This document shows positions 1-8,360 of a DNA stretch of 64,000 nt, piece by piece. The DNA is from Arcticibacter pallidicorallinus (GTDB taxonomy: Bacteria > Bacteroidota > Bacteroidia > Sphingobacteriales > Sphingobacteriaceae): the NCBI RefSeq assembly GCF_003002875.1, contig NZ_PVTH01000015.1, forward strand, positions 1 to 64,000. The letters run 5' to 3'. The translations under genes and the position numbers were made by a program. Below the pieces are notes generated by a model. It made no database searches, was not told where the DNA came from, and saw only the letters and a program-made list of their open reading frames with translations. How positions within the stretch are numbered: position 1 is the first letter of the stretch; every line of letters starts with the position of its first letter.

Positions 1-694
1 CCTTAAACTCCCTACCAACTTCGGCTTTTCTTCGCATTTTATCGAAGCTGGTACGACGCTGGTACGACTTTGGTTCGGAGCTGACAGGGCCTTGATTTAA
101 GAATGATGCTACAAAGGAAACCCGGGCAAGAAGCGAGGCTTACCAAACTTGTCTCCTCTTACATTCTATAATCGATTGCATAGTTTCTCTGATTTTGAAA
201 AATGATTTCAGGTCGATTCACTCATCTGTTCCAGCTATCATCTTCGACGCACAATCCTGATGAGGCTAGATATCTTCCTCGCCCGCCCTATTATACTATA
301 CAACCTTTGAATGTCACCAGACAAAGATCTCTTTAAAATCTTCACAGCATTCCATTTTTTTGTCAGCATTCTGCGCTGCTGGTGTATCCTATAAACAGTG
401 AGCCGGACGCAAATGGAATAAAAAAAGACAAATTGATGTTTCAAGCCGCACTACAAACGGTCCTGTCAAATCACACATGCATCATAGATAATTTCAGGAA
501 GATGTCCGGAAACAACTACCTATATAGTATCAACTACTGCCCCAATGCATAAATTAAAACGGCATAGCGGCGAATATTTATTTTTTAAGATACTCCTAAC
601 TGAATGATGAAATTAAGCCCCTCCTCTGGCTTAGTTACAATCATGCCCGCTGAGCTCCTCACAATTGACTGATTATAACGGCCATAGTATGAAC
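1..694. other. Left-edge non-coding stretch
   Basis: No convincing gene is visible in about 690 bases. The only longer reading frame (238-444, minus, 68 codons) is basic, low in complexity and resembles no family I know. It has no visible ribosome binding or promoter context. The segment contains a short GGTACGAC tandem repeat at its start (listed separately) and otherwise AT-rich sequence leading to the promoter of the histidine kinase gene. Confidence 0.5.
47..68 (+). repeat. Two tandem copies of an 11-bp unit (GCTGGTACGAC)
   Basis: The unit GCTGGTACGAC occurs twice head to tail at 47-57 and 58-68 and is followed by a decayed third copy (TTTGGTTCGG, 69-78). I infer that it is part of a dispersed intergenic repeat, but no second intergenic copy exists in this window, so this is unproven. 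Confidence 0.5.
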
Positions 695-702
695 TAAATT
701 TG
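695..702 (+). promoter_or_regulatory. Candidate -7 box (TAAATTTG) of the histidine kinase gene
   Basis: TAAATTTG fits the Bacteroidota -7 consensus TAnnTTTG exactly and lies 38 bases upstream of the ATG at 740. The nearest upstream TTG (665-667) is 27 bases away, longer than the usual 19-21. Only the -7 element is well supported. Confidence 0.35.
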
Positions 703-739
703 CATAAGGTATTGCACAATAGTATTTTTGTTAGCAACA

Positions 740-3103
740 ATGATTCGCGCCTCCTTATCACCATTTCAGTTTATACTAATTCTGTTTCTCTTTTTTGTCT
801 CCACAACAGTATACGCTGCTCAGCCAGCAACGGCAGTTGGAGGACTCCTCGATTTAAGGGCTGAACATTTCGAATCGTCAGTTGAGCTTAATGGCCAGTG
901 GAAATTCTATTGGAATAAACTATTATCTCCTAAAGCTGCCGCAAATTCTGACAACCCGGAACTTGTCGATTTTCCGTTCTTATGGCATGGTAACTTTCTT
1001 AATGGTGAAGAACTTCCATCTTTCGGATACGCTACATATACCCTGACTATACTCCTGCCTGAGTCCTCTCCTCCACTTAGCCTGGGCATACCCGATATGT
1101 ACTCAGCTTACCGGCTCTACTTAAATAATCAAGTCGTTGCCGAAAACGGAAAAGTTGGGACTAGCAAAGAAGATTTTATCCCGTACTGGCAAACGCATAC
1201 CGTAAATATTCCAGAAAACGTAGACACCATCCACTTAACCTTGCAAATCGCGAATTTTGAGCATAGTAAGGCCGGGATCAGCAATGATATAGTGATCGGC
1301 AAAGCAGACTCTATGGCGCTGCGGACCTTTCAGTTTGCAGCTATAGATCTTCTGTTAACGGGATGCCTCCTGATGAGCGGACTTTACTTTCTCGGACTCT
1401 TTATTATGGGCAATCGGGACAAAGCAATTCTCATGTTCGCCCTTTATTCGATCGTTTTCAGCTATAGGATTATTGGTGTAGGCGACTATACGCTACACTC
1501 CGTTTTACCCGGAATCAGCTGGTACATCACTATTCGGCTAGAGTATATGAGCCTGTTCGCCGGAATAGGGATTTTTGCATTATACACAAACTACCTATAC
1601 CCTGAAGCATCAAGCCATCGATTGCCACGCATCGTATACACATTGTGCTTCCTATTCGCCTTTGCATCTCTCACCCTCCCTCCGTATTATTTTACCCAGC
1701 TGATAAATCCATTCTTGCTGCTTATGGCATTTTGCTTGATATATGTGCCTTATATCTATACGAGAGCTTATTTGAAGAAACTCCCGGGATCGGTTTATGC
1801 GTTAATGAGCGCGATTGCCGTTCTGATAGTATTCGGCATATCCCTTCTTTATTACTGGGGGATCGCTCCCAAATTACAGCTACTCAATTTCCTTAGCTAC
1901 GTTGCCTTCTTCTTTTTGCAATCTCTGGTTCTGTCACACCGGGTTTCTTTCCAATTGAAAAAAGCCCGGCTCGAAGCTGAGCAGGGGCTCATTTCTAAAA
2001 CCGAGTTCCTGAGCACGATGAGTCATGAGATCAGAACTCCTTTAAATTCAGTTATTGGCATGAGTCATCTGCTTTTAAAGAACAACCCAAGAAAAGACCA
2101 GATTGAGCATCTGGATGTCATGCTTTTTTCGGCAAACAATCTTCTTTCGATTGTAAACGACATCCTGGACTATAGCAAAATCGAGGCGGGAAAAGTTTCA
2201 TTCGAGCAGATCGAAATGAACGCCGCGGCCATCGTTAGAAACATCGTCACCAGCCTTCAGGCTTCAGCTCAGGATAAAGGTATAGAATTAACTCTCCACT
2301 CTGATCCGAACCTGCCTTACAAACTGATTGGTGACCCTACCCGACTTTCTCAGGTAATTACAAACCTGGTTCATAATGCCATCAAGTTCACCGAGGTCGG
2401 CAAGGTTCAGGTAAGTCTCTATATAGTCGAAGAGAATGAAAACAGCGTAACTTTAAAGTTCCAGGTTAAGGACAGTGGCATCGGGATATCGAAAGAAAAG
2501 CATAAGCTCATTTTCGAACGTTTTACCCAGGCAGACTCATCAACCTCCCGGGGATTTGGGGGAACCGGACTGGGTCTTGCCATCACAAAGAAAATTCTGG
2601 AGTTGCAAAATTCCACACTTGAACTTGTTAGTGAAGAGGGAAAGGGATCTGAATTTTATTTCACACAAACTTTTGGCAAGAGCACGTTAAAGGAAACAGA
2701 GCTGAAGAAAGGATTTTTGCCGGAGGAAAGTTATAAACCGCTTAACGGGATTAACATCCTGCTTGTCGAAGATAACAAGATGAACGTTTTGGTTGCTCAA
2801 TCATTTCTTCAACGCTGGGGAGCAACTATTGATGTTGCAGTCAACGGGCTCGAAGCATTGCATAAGCTGAATAAAGAAAAGCACCACCTTATTTTAATGG
2901 ATCTCCATATGCCGATAATGGATGGATATGAGGCCACCATTAGATTACGCCAGCAGGGTGTCCATATACCGATAATTGCGCTCACTGCAAATTTACCTAA
3001 TGAAATTGATGAGAAGCTAAAAGAGGTCGGAATCAATAACGTTGTTGTAAAGCCTTTCCTTCCGGACGAATTATACCGTACGATACTTCATCATGTGAGT
3101 TAG
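740..3103 (+). CDS. Hybrid sensor histidine kinase with 7TMR-DISM sensor and C-terminal receiver
   Basis: This membrane sensor kinase has a signal peptide ending near VYA-A. A periplasmic beta-sandwich domain (7TMR-DISM extracellular type, about residues 35-195) follows, then seven hydrophobic segments (about 200-410). The kinase core has the H-box SHEIRTPLNS with phosphoacceptor His429, the N-box NLVHNAIKF, and the G-boxes DSGIGIS and GGTGLGLAI. The receiver domain starts at NILLVEDNKMN and carries phospho-acceptor Asp721 in LMDLHMP. There is no output domain, so a separate response regulator or phosphorelay is expected. I chose ATG 740; a TTG at 728 in the same frame is the alternative. The ligand is unknown. 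DISM sensors often bind carbohydrates, which would suit the neighbouring EPS genes, but that link is inference. Confidence 0.93.
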   Translation: MIRASLSPFQFILILFLFFVSTTVYAAQPATAVGGLLDLRAEHFESSVELNGQWKFYWNKLLSPKAAANSDNPELVDFPFLWHGNFLNGEELPSFGYATYTLTILLPESSPPLSLGIPDMYSAYRLYLNNQVVAENGKVGTSKEDFIPYWQTHTVNIPENVDTIHLTLQIANFEHSKAGISNDIVIGKADSMALRTFQFAAIDLLLTGCLLMSGLYFLGLFIMGNRDKAILMFALYSIVFSYRIIGVGDYTLHSVLPGISWYITIRLEYMSLFAGIGIFALYTNYLYPEASSHRLPRIVYTLCFLFAFASLTLPPYYFTQLINPFLLLMAFCLIYVPYIYTRAYLKKLPGSVYALMSAIAVLIVFGISLLYYWGIAPKLQLLNFLSYVAFFFLQSLVLSHRVSFQLKKARLEAEQGLISKTEFLSTMSHEIRTPLNSVIGMSHLLLKNNPRKDQIEHLDVMLFSANNLLSIVNDILDYSKIEAGKVSFEQIEMNAAAIVRNIVTSLQASAQDKGIELTLHSDPNLPYKLIGDPTRLSQVITNLVHNAIKFTEVGKVQVSLYIVEENENSVTLKFQVKDSGIGISKEKHKLIFERFTQADSSTSRGFGGTGLGLAITKKILELQNSTLELVSEEGKGSEFYFTQTFGKSTLKETELKKGFLPEESYKPLNGINILLVEDNKMNVLVAQSFLQRWGATIDVAVNGLEALHKLNKEKHHLILMDLHMPIMDGYEATIRLRQQGVHIPIIALTANLPNEIDEKLKEVGINNVVVKPFLPDELYRTILHHVS

Positions 3104-3116
3104 AAAAATAACTTCA

Positions 3117-3147
3117 TTGATGCGAGATTCAACGATAGGTACATTTG
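3117..3147 (+). promoter_or_regulatory. Bacteroidota-type promoter of the Aat-like gene
   Basis: TTG (3117-3119), a 20-base spacer and TACATTTG (3140-3147) match the -33/-7 consensus TTG...TAnnTTTG. Transcription would start near 3154, giving a leader of about 40 bases before the ATG at 3194. The gene would therefore be transcribed independently of the kinase gene. Confidence 0.5.
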
Positions 3148-3193
3148 TAAAAAACGCTATCTTTATTACATATTTACCAATGGAAGACACTCT

Positions 3194-3970
3194 ATGACAG
3201 ATACTTCTATTTCCGATTCCATACGGGCTTCAGTACCGGAAGCTGCTAAAGACTTTATTAGAAATTTCTTCTCTTCGGGCTTAACCAGAGTGTTAAAGGG
3301 CAAGGAGAATGTACTTTTATGGTCATACAGCCAATTCGAATTGTCACCATTCCTCCTCTACCAGGGATATGTACAAGGTAAGTATCCGCTACCCAGCACC
3401 CAACAACAGCATTTGATTAACTGGTATGATCCGGAAATAAGGGGAATAATACCAGTAGATAATTACAAGGTTAGCAAGGATTTGATGCGACGATTGAGAA
3501 AGGAACGGTTAATTCCAGACAACGAGAAAATCCAGATAAAACTGAACCTCAACTTCAGAGACACCATTCTTTGTTGTGCAGGACCCAGAGGGACTAAAAA
3601 CAAGACATGGTTGACTCCCGAATATATTGAAGCTGTGATTGAACTGCACGGGATGGGAATAGCGCACAGCGTAGAAGCATACCAGAATGGCTTACTCGTC
3701 GGTGGAGTTATCGGATTGTCGATAAACGGCTTTTTTGTGACTCTTAGCTTATTTCATACAGTTGACAATGCAAGTAAGATAGCATTTTGTTATCTTTTGC
3801 AGAAGCTGAAAGACGATGGTTTCAAGTTGCATCACTGCGGTGACGTTGGCTCCTGGTTAAGCCAATATGGGATGGTTCCGATCGAACGGGAGCGCTATAG
3901 GAGGGAACTTATGCTAGCCGTTACACGTCCGGTAATATTTAGTTCAAACATCCCTTCTCTTTGTTTGTAA
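3194..3970 (+). CDS. Divergent leucyl/phenylalanyl-tRNA--protein transferase (Aat) homologue
   Basis: The C-terminal two thirds align with Aat, the GNAT-fold enzyme that moves Leu or Phe from tRNA to protein N-termini. Recognisable blocks are GYVQGKYP near residue 60, KTWLTPEYIEAVIELHGMG, AHSVEAYQNGLLVGGV and DNASKIAF. Length (258 aa) is close to normal. Three positions important in E. coli Aat are changed: Glu156 aligns with Leu184, Asp186 with His214, and Gln188 with Gly216 (HHCG in place of IDCQ). The fold and perhaps tRNA binding look kept, but the canonical reaction is doubtful. It ends 53 bases from the convergent FemAB-like gene, another aminoacyl-tRNA-type GNAT protein. The family assignment is firm and the function open, so no gene symbol is given. 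Confidence 0.8.
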   Translation: MTDTSISDSIRASVPEAAKDFIRNFFSSGLTRVLKGKENVLLWSYSQFELSPFLLYQGYVQGKYPLPSTQQQHLINWYDPEIRGIIPVDNYKVSKDLMRRLRKERLIPDNEKIQIKLNLNFRDTILCCAGPRGTKNKTWLTPEYIEAVIELHGMGIAHSVEAYQNGLLVGGVIGLSINGFFVTLSLFHTVDNASKIAFCYLLQKLKDDGFKLHHCGDVGSWLSQYGMVPIERERYRRELMLAVTRPVIFSSNIPSLCL

Positions 3971-4023
3971 AATACCTTTTTACTGATGCAGCAGTCATAG
4001 ACCTGCCAGGAAACGACGGAGGT

Positions 4024-4992
4024 TTAAGTGGCCGAGGACGGAGTAAACGTCCACTTGTCACTACTTAGATAAAGGCGGGAGAAGCCCGACTTCCAATGAA
4101 AAAGTTTATCCTCATCAAAATTTAGTCCGCCTCCAAGATTGAAGTATTTCATACCCAGATTTCTTCCGATCACAGTTACCTGATCTAAAAGGAACTTAGC
4201 CGGTGATTCTGCAAGGTATTCTTGACGTGTTCCAATTAAATACCCCTGAATGATTCCATCTGTTAAGGTCACAAGGCTGGCGCATACCGGTTGTCCATCC
4301 GCAATAACGAAAAACAGCTTGACATCAAAATCGTCTGAGGCCATGAAGTCGACAAAGTACTGTGTGTCGAAGAGATATACCTCGTCAGCACCTATTCGCT
4401 TCATATTCTCCCAATATATCGAGATGAAAGAGTCGATATCTTCCGGACTTCCCTCTTTTAAATAGTATCCTTTTCGGCGCAGCTTCTCGATATCCCTCCG
4501 ATGGCCTTCCTGATAACCCTTTCTCTGCTGTTCAATCGAAGTGGAAAGATCTATGGCTACCGATTTACCTTCCTTGAATTCACCACCGAGATTTTCTAAT
4601 AGCAGTACCTGATCCATAAACGGATGAAGTCTCGCTGTAACCGTGCTAAATTCTCCCGCCTTCAAAAACTCAAGAAATTCTCTATCGAAGTCTTTTAAAA
4701 CATCAATATCCCAATCCTGAAAGTTCTTATTCGACAACGGGCCGGTGTAACCATAAACAGACGAAAGATAACGGTCAGAGGAATTCTTAGATCTTATTAC
4801 AAAAGGAAAGGAGATAAAATCTCCTTCCAACTCATAGATAATCAAAATGGGTTCTCCGCTTCTATCCAGCGAGTGATAATACCATGTATGATAGAAATCG
4901 TACTGAATTGAGCGGCTAATCACGTCTTTCCATTCGCACTTCTGATCCATTGTTATGACGCGAAGCCTATTTGGGCCCTGATAAAAAAACAT
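4024..4992 (-). CDS. FemAB/GNAT-like protein at the end of the EPS locus
   Basis: This cytoplasmic protein of about 322 aa has the paired GNAT-like arrangement of the FemAB family. The block GHRRDIEKLRRKGYYL (about residues 170-185) matches the basic R-R-x-I-x-K-x-x-x-x-G segment. The C-terminal YFNLGGG segment and the following FHWKSGFS are typical of FemAB-like proteins in exopolysaccharide clusters. Classical FemX/FemAB proteins add amino acids from aminoacyl-tRNA to lipid II. Those in EPS loci are thought to modify the glycan, but their substrates are mostly unknown. The start is uncertain: GTG 5025, ATG 4992 (chosen) and ATG 4950 are all possible. It is the last minus-strand gene of the locus. 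Confidence 0.78.
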   Translation of the reverse strand: MFFYQGPNRLRVITMDQKCEWKDVISRSIQYDFYHTWYYHSLDRSGEPILIIYELEGDFISFPFVIRSKNSSDRYLSSVYGYTGPLSNKNFQDWDIDVLKDFDREFLEFLKAGEFSTVTARLHPFMDQVLLLENLGGEFKEGKSVAIDLSTSIEQQRKGYQEGHRRDIEKLRRKGYYLKEGSPEDIDSFISIYWENMKRIGADEVYLFDTQYFVDFMASDDFDVKLFFVIADGQPVCASLVTLTDGIIQGYLIGTRQEYLAESPAKFLLDQVTVIGRNLGMKYFNLGGGLNFDEDKLFHWKSGFSRLYLSSDKWTFTPSSAT

Positions 4993-5145
4993 GCAATCTC
5001 TTAATTGTCGGGTGATAATTTTCACCTAAGGTCTAAAGCAATTGTTAGTTTATCAAACAAAACCACGATTTGCCGGGCGATTGGTTAATTAGGCGCCACA
5101 ATTTACTCACTTTCTGAATGAAGTAAAATGTTAACTGAGGACACC

Positions 5146-7053
5146 TTACTGAAGAATTACGGCCTCAGATCCTTTATAGAGAGAGTTCGTGCTATTGAAT
5201 TCAGGGACGATATCTTTCATTTTCCGTACTATAGCCTGGTTAGTGGAGCTCGCAGAAGCCAATGATACCAATTCTTCCAATTCGTTTCGGATGTAGTTAA
5301 AGTCATGGTGTATAACTTTTGAAATTTTGATCTTAGCATTGTCCGTAGGAATATTGTATTCCTCCTTATTCAGCAATTCTTCAAAGAGCTTTTCACCTGG
5401 TCGCAAACCGGTGCATACTATCTGAATGTCTTTTTCGGGCACCAGCCCTGCTAATTTAATCATGTTGACGGCGAGGTCGAAAATCCTGACGGGTTTACCC
5501 ATGTCGAAAATAAATATTTCTCCACCGTTTCCTATCGCAGAAGCTTCCAGCACCAGTTGTACAGCTTCGGGGATAGTCATAAAATAACGCGTAATATCAG
5601 GATGGGTGATTGTTATAGGTCCCCCCTGTTCAATCTGGCTTTTAAAGCGCGGAACTACCGATCCATTGGATCCCAAAACGTTTCCGAACCTGGTGGTTAT
5701 GAACTTTGTAAAGGGCTGCCAATGGCTGAGTGACTGGGTGTACATTTCCGCGATTCTTTTTGATGCACCCATGACATTGGTGGGGTTCACCGCTTTGTCT
5801 GTCGATATCATGACAAACTTATCGACCCTGTACTCTACTGCCAAATCAGCCAGCGTTCTAGTACCCGAGACATTCGTTGAGACCGCTTCCATAGGATTGG
5901 ATTCCATCATAGGAACATGCTTGCAGGCAGCTGCGTGGAAGATCATTTCAGGCCGATACAAATCAAACATCTGCCTTAGCCGCTTTTCATTCTGTATACT
6001 TCCCATAAAAACTCTGGTCAGGGAACCGAGAAAGTTGTCCTCCAGCTCTAGCTGCAGTTCATGCAAGGGAGTTTCTGCCTGGTCGAATAAAACCACATAT
6101 TTGGGATTGTAAGACAAAACCTGTCTTACAACTTCAGAACCAATTGAACCGGCGGCACCAGTAACCAAAACACGTTTCCCTCTCAGCTCCTTGTAAATAT
6201 TACTCTTGTTAAGTACAATTGGCTCCCGTTCCAGCAAATCTTCAATACGTAAAGCCCTGAACTGATTCAAGCTGAGTCTGCCATCTAACCATTGTCTTGA
6301 CGGAGGAACGGATACTACCTTGATATCCTTCTCTATACAAATATTAATGGCCCTATGCATACCCTCGACATCAGTATGGTTTTCCATCACCACTAATTTC
6401 CCGACCGAAAATTTTGACTTCAAAAAGCCTATTTGAGAAGAGGCATAAACTTTCTTTCGCTCAATTGACTTGTTCACTTTATCTTGTTTGTCATCCACAA
6501 AGCCAAGAACCTTCAGGTCTGACTCTGCCCCCGATTCGAGTGCATTTTTTATAAGGATGGAAGCGCTATCTGACCCGTAAATCAACACAACTTCCTTTTT
6601 CTGTTCCAACTGAAAGTCCTTTCTCAAATACTCGAAGAGGTGTTTTATGCTGATTCGGAAGATGATTAACAGGGATGTCGAGATGAAAAAATTGAAAATC
6701 AACGCGATGTTTAACCATTTTTCAATCAGATGCAGTTTCGGTAGCACAAGTAATTTACTCGTTACTCCAAAAAATATGCTCGTTAAGGTAACAGCCATAA
6801 GTACCCGGAACATATCGTCAGTACTGGAATACCTGATTATTCCAGTATGTATACGCATCGTCACGAAAACTACAATGGCTATCAAGCTATATAGTCCCAC
6901 ATACCATAGCGATTCTGAAGTAAAAAACTCTTGATACTCGAATCTGTTCGCCATGAGAAATGAAATCAGAAGTGCCCATGTAACGATTAGTTGGTCCACC
7001 ATTAGGATAAGCCAGCGAGAGTAGGCTTTCTCTGTGTAAAAAATTTTTTTCAT
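5146..7053 (-). CDS. Membrane UDP-HexNAc 4,6-dehydratase/epimerase (CapD/PglF/WbpM family)
   Basis: The 635-residue protein is of the long membrane form. Four hydrophobic segments fill residues 10-140, a first Rossmann-like domain about 150-270, and the SDR domain about 290-600. The SDR domain has the NAD-binding GAAGSIG at 299-305 and the catalytic block TDKAVNPTNVMGASKR at 418-433, with Met in place of Tyr in the YxxxK motif, as in PglF/WbpM-type enzymes. The expected reaction turns UDP-GlcNAc into the 4-keto-6-deoxy sugar. A DegT aminotransferase and a PglD-like acetyltransferase in the same locus would complete a bacillosamine-type sugar. The start is a good ATG followed by MKKIFYTEKAY. 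Confidence 0.92.
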   Translation of the reverse strand: MKKIFYTEKAYSRWLILMVDQLIVTWALLISFLMANRFEYQEFFTSESLWYVGLYSLIAIVVFVTMRIHTGIIRYSSTDDMFRVLMAVTLTSIFFGVTSKLLVLPKLHLIEKWLNIALIFNFFISTSLLIIFRISIKHLFEYLRKDFQLEQKKEVVLIYGSDSASILIKNALESGAESDLKVLGFVDDKQDKVNKSIERKKVYASSQIGFLKSKFSVGKLVVMENHTDVEGMHRAINICIEKDIKVVSVPPSRQWLDGRLSLNQFRALRIEDLLEREPIVLNKSNIYKELRGKRVLVTGAAGSIGSEVVRQVLSYNPKYVVLFDQAETPLHELQLELEDNFLGSLTRVFMGSIQNEKRLRQMFDLYRPEMIFHAAACKHVPMMESNPMEAVSTNVSGTRTLADLAVEYRVDKFVMISTDKAVNPTNVMGASKRIAEMYTQSLSHWQPFTKFITTRFGNVLGSNGSVVPRFKSQIEQGGPITITHPDITRYFMTIPEAVQLVLEASAIGNGGEIFIFDMGKPVRIFDLAVNMIKLAGLVPEKDIQIVCTGLRPGEKLFEELLNKEEYNIPTDNAKIKISKVIHHDFNYIRNELEELVSLASASSTNQAIVRKMKDIVPEFNSTNSLYKGSEAVILQ

Positions 7054-7127
7054 GAGCTTTTGAGGTTTGGATCATTAGATAAATGCTATACTCCTAGGAT
7101 GGCCGTTAAGGGCCCGGCTGCATAGCC

Positions 7128-8270
7128 TTAGTTTTGTATTATGTCTAACATACGTTCATTTACGCGCTCAACATCAAATTTTTGGCCGGCTAAAGTCCTT
7201 CCATTTTGACCATAACGGATGATATCGTCCGGGTTTTTCAAAAAGTATTCCATGCATTCCACAAGTGCTGAAACATCTCTAACCGGAACTAAAAACCCAT
7301 TCTTCAAACCGTTAGTTTGAGACACCGTTTCTCTGCAACCAACCGAATCAGTCGTTATAACCGCACGGCCAATCGCCATTGATTCAAGAACACATCGAGG
7401 AATTCCCTCGCCGTAATATGACGGAAGTACAACGACAGAAGCCCTTTCAATATAGGGTCGGATATCGTCTACCTCTCCTACATATTCTATTGTAGCTCCC
7501 TCTCTTATCTGACACAAAAGGGTATCGCTTATTGAATCTATATTATTATCTACAGGACCGATTAGTTGAAATTTAACATCAGGATATTTTTCAACTACCG
7601 CTACGGAGGCGTCGTAGAACTCCTTAACTCCTTTCGCATTAATGAGGCGGGATATCATTAAAAACACTATTTGCCGATTTTCAGGTTTTGAATACTTGTA
7701 AAACGATAAATCCACCCCCGACCCGTTCACAACAAATGACTTAGCATCCTTTTTTATTATGCCCAGACTTGTGAGCGTGTTTTCATCGTCCTTGTTTTGG
7801 AGTATTACACGCATATCTCCTTTTGAAGCGAGAGCTGTTTTGAGTAGAGTTTGCGTTATCCGTTTGATAAAAGGCTTGGATTGATTGCCATAAAAGTTAT
7901 TCCCCAATCCTGTGAGCATCGGTGTGATCCGATTGACCTTACAGAACTTCGCTATCAACGAACCATAGATAACAGGCTTAAAGGCATATGGAAAGAACAC
8001 ATCCGGGTTTACCTTCCTGACGGTCAAATATAGCTCGTAGATATACTTTAAATCAGAAAATAAGGATACATTACTCGCTTCAAGATCATTTTCAAAAACC
8101 GCCACTCCCAGGCGATCAAGGCATTCTCGAATTTCCTTATTGTGGATTTTCGGAGTATAGACAGCAACTTCATTATGCGCAACGAGGGCTTCGATGAGTC
8201 TGCCTCTAAAATCTATCAACGATCTTGATGAGTCACAGGCTATCAAAATCTTTTTTCTCCGATGTTCCAT
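7128..8270 (-). CDS. Family 4 glycosyltransferase (GT-B)
   Basis: This 380-residue cytoplasmic glycosyltransferase has the GT4 layout. The N-terminal acceptor domain opens with KILIACDSSRSLIDFRG. The C-terminal donor domain contains the E-x7-E type motif GEGIPRCVLESMAIGRAV. The N-terminus resembles PglA-like enzymes that add the second sugar to undecaprenyl-linked bacillosamine, but linkage and donor cannot be read from the sequence. It lies between the CapD-like gene and the pectate lyase gene in the same orientation. Confidence 0.88.
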   Translation of the reverse strand: MEHRRKKILIACDSSRSLIDFRGRLIEALVAHNEVAVYTPKIHNKEIRECLDRLGVAVFENDLEASNVSLFSDLKYIYELYLTVRKVNPDVFFPYAFKPVIYGSLIAKFCKVNRITPMLTGLGNNFYGNQSKPFIKRITQTLLKTALASKGDMRVILQNKDDENTLTSLGIIKKDAKSFVVNGSGVDLSFYKYSKPENRQIVFLMISRLINAKGVKEFYDASVAVVEKYPDVKFQLIGPVDNNIDSISDTLLCQIREGATIEYVGEVDDIRPYIERASVVVLPSYYGEGIPRCVLESMAIGRAVITTDSVGCRETVSQTNGLKNGFLVPVRDVSALVECMEYFLKNPDDIIRYGQNGRTLAGQKFDVERVNERMLDIIQN

Positions 8271-8291
8271 AATGAAAGGCTTAGGTATTAA

Positions 8292-8327
8292 CTATCAAAG
8301 CCACCCAGGAATGAGTAGCTTTGATAG
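8292..8327 (-). other. Perfect 10-bp stem-loop between lyase and glycosyltransferase genes
   Basis: CTATCAAAGC at 8292-8301 and GCTTTGATAG at 8318-8327 form a perfect 10-bp inverted repeat with a 16-base loop. It sits 21-57 bases upstream of the glycosyltransferase ATG and downstream of the pectate lyase stop. No T-run follows on the minus strand, so it is more likely an RNA-processing, attenuation or protein-binding site than a strong terminator. Confidence 0.45.
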
Positions 8328-8360
8328 CAAAGAAATATAAATTGGTTAAATGTTTCTTAT

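Noticed and set aside
238-444. 68-codon minus-strand reading frame in the left gene-free stretch
   Set aside because: Very basic, no family resemblance, no promoter or start context; likely chance.
5606-6112. Long plus-strand frame inside the CapD/PglF-like gene
   Set aside because: Antisense shadow of a strongly conserved gene; no domain recognisable.
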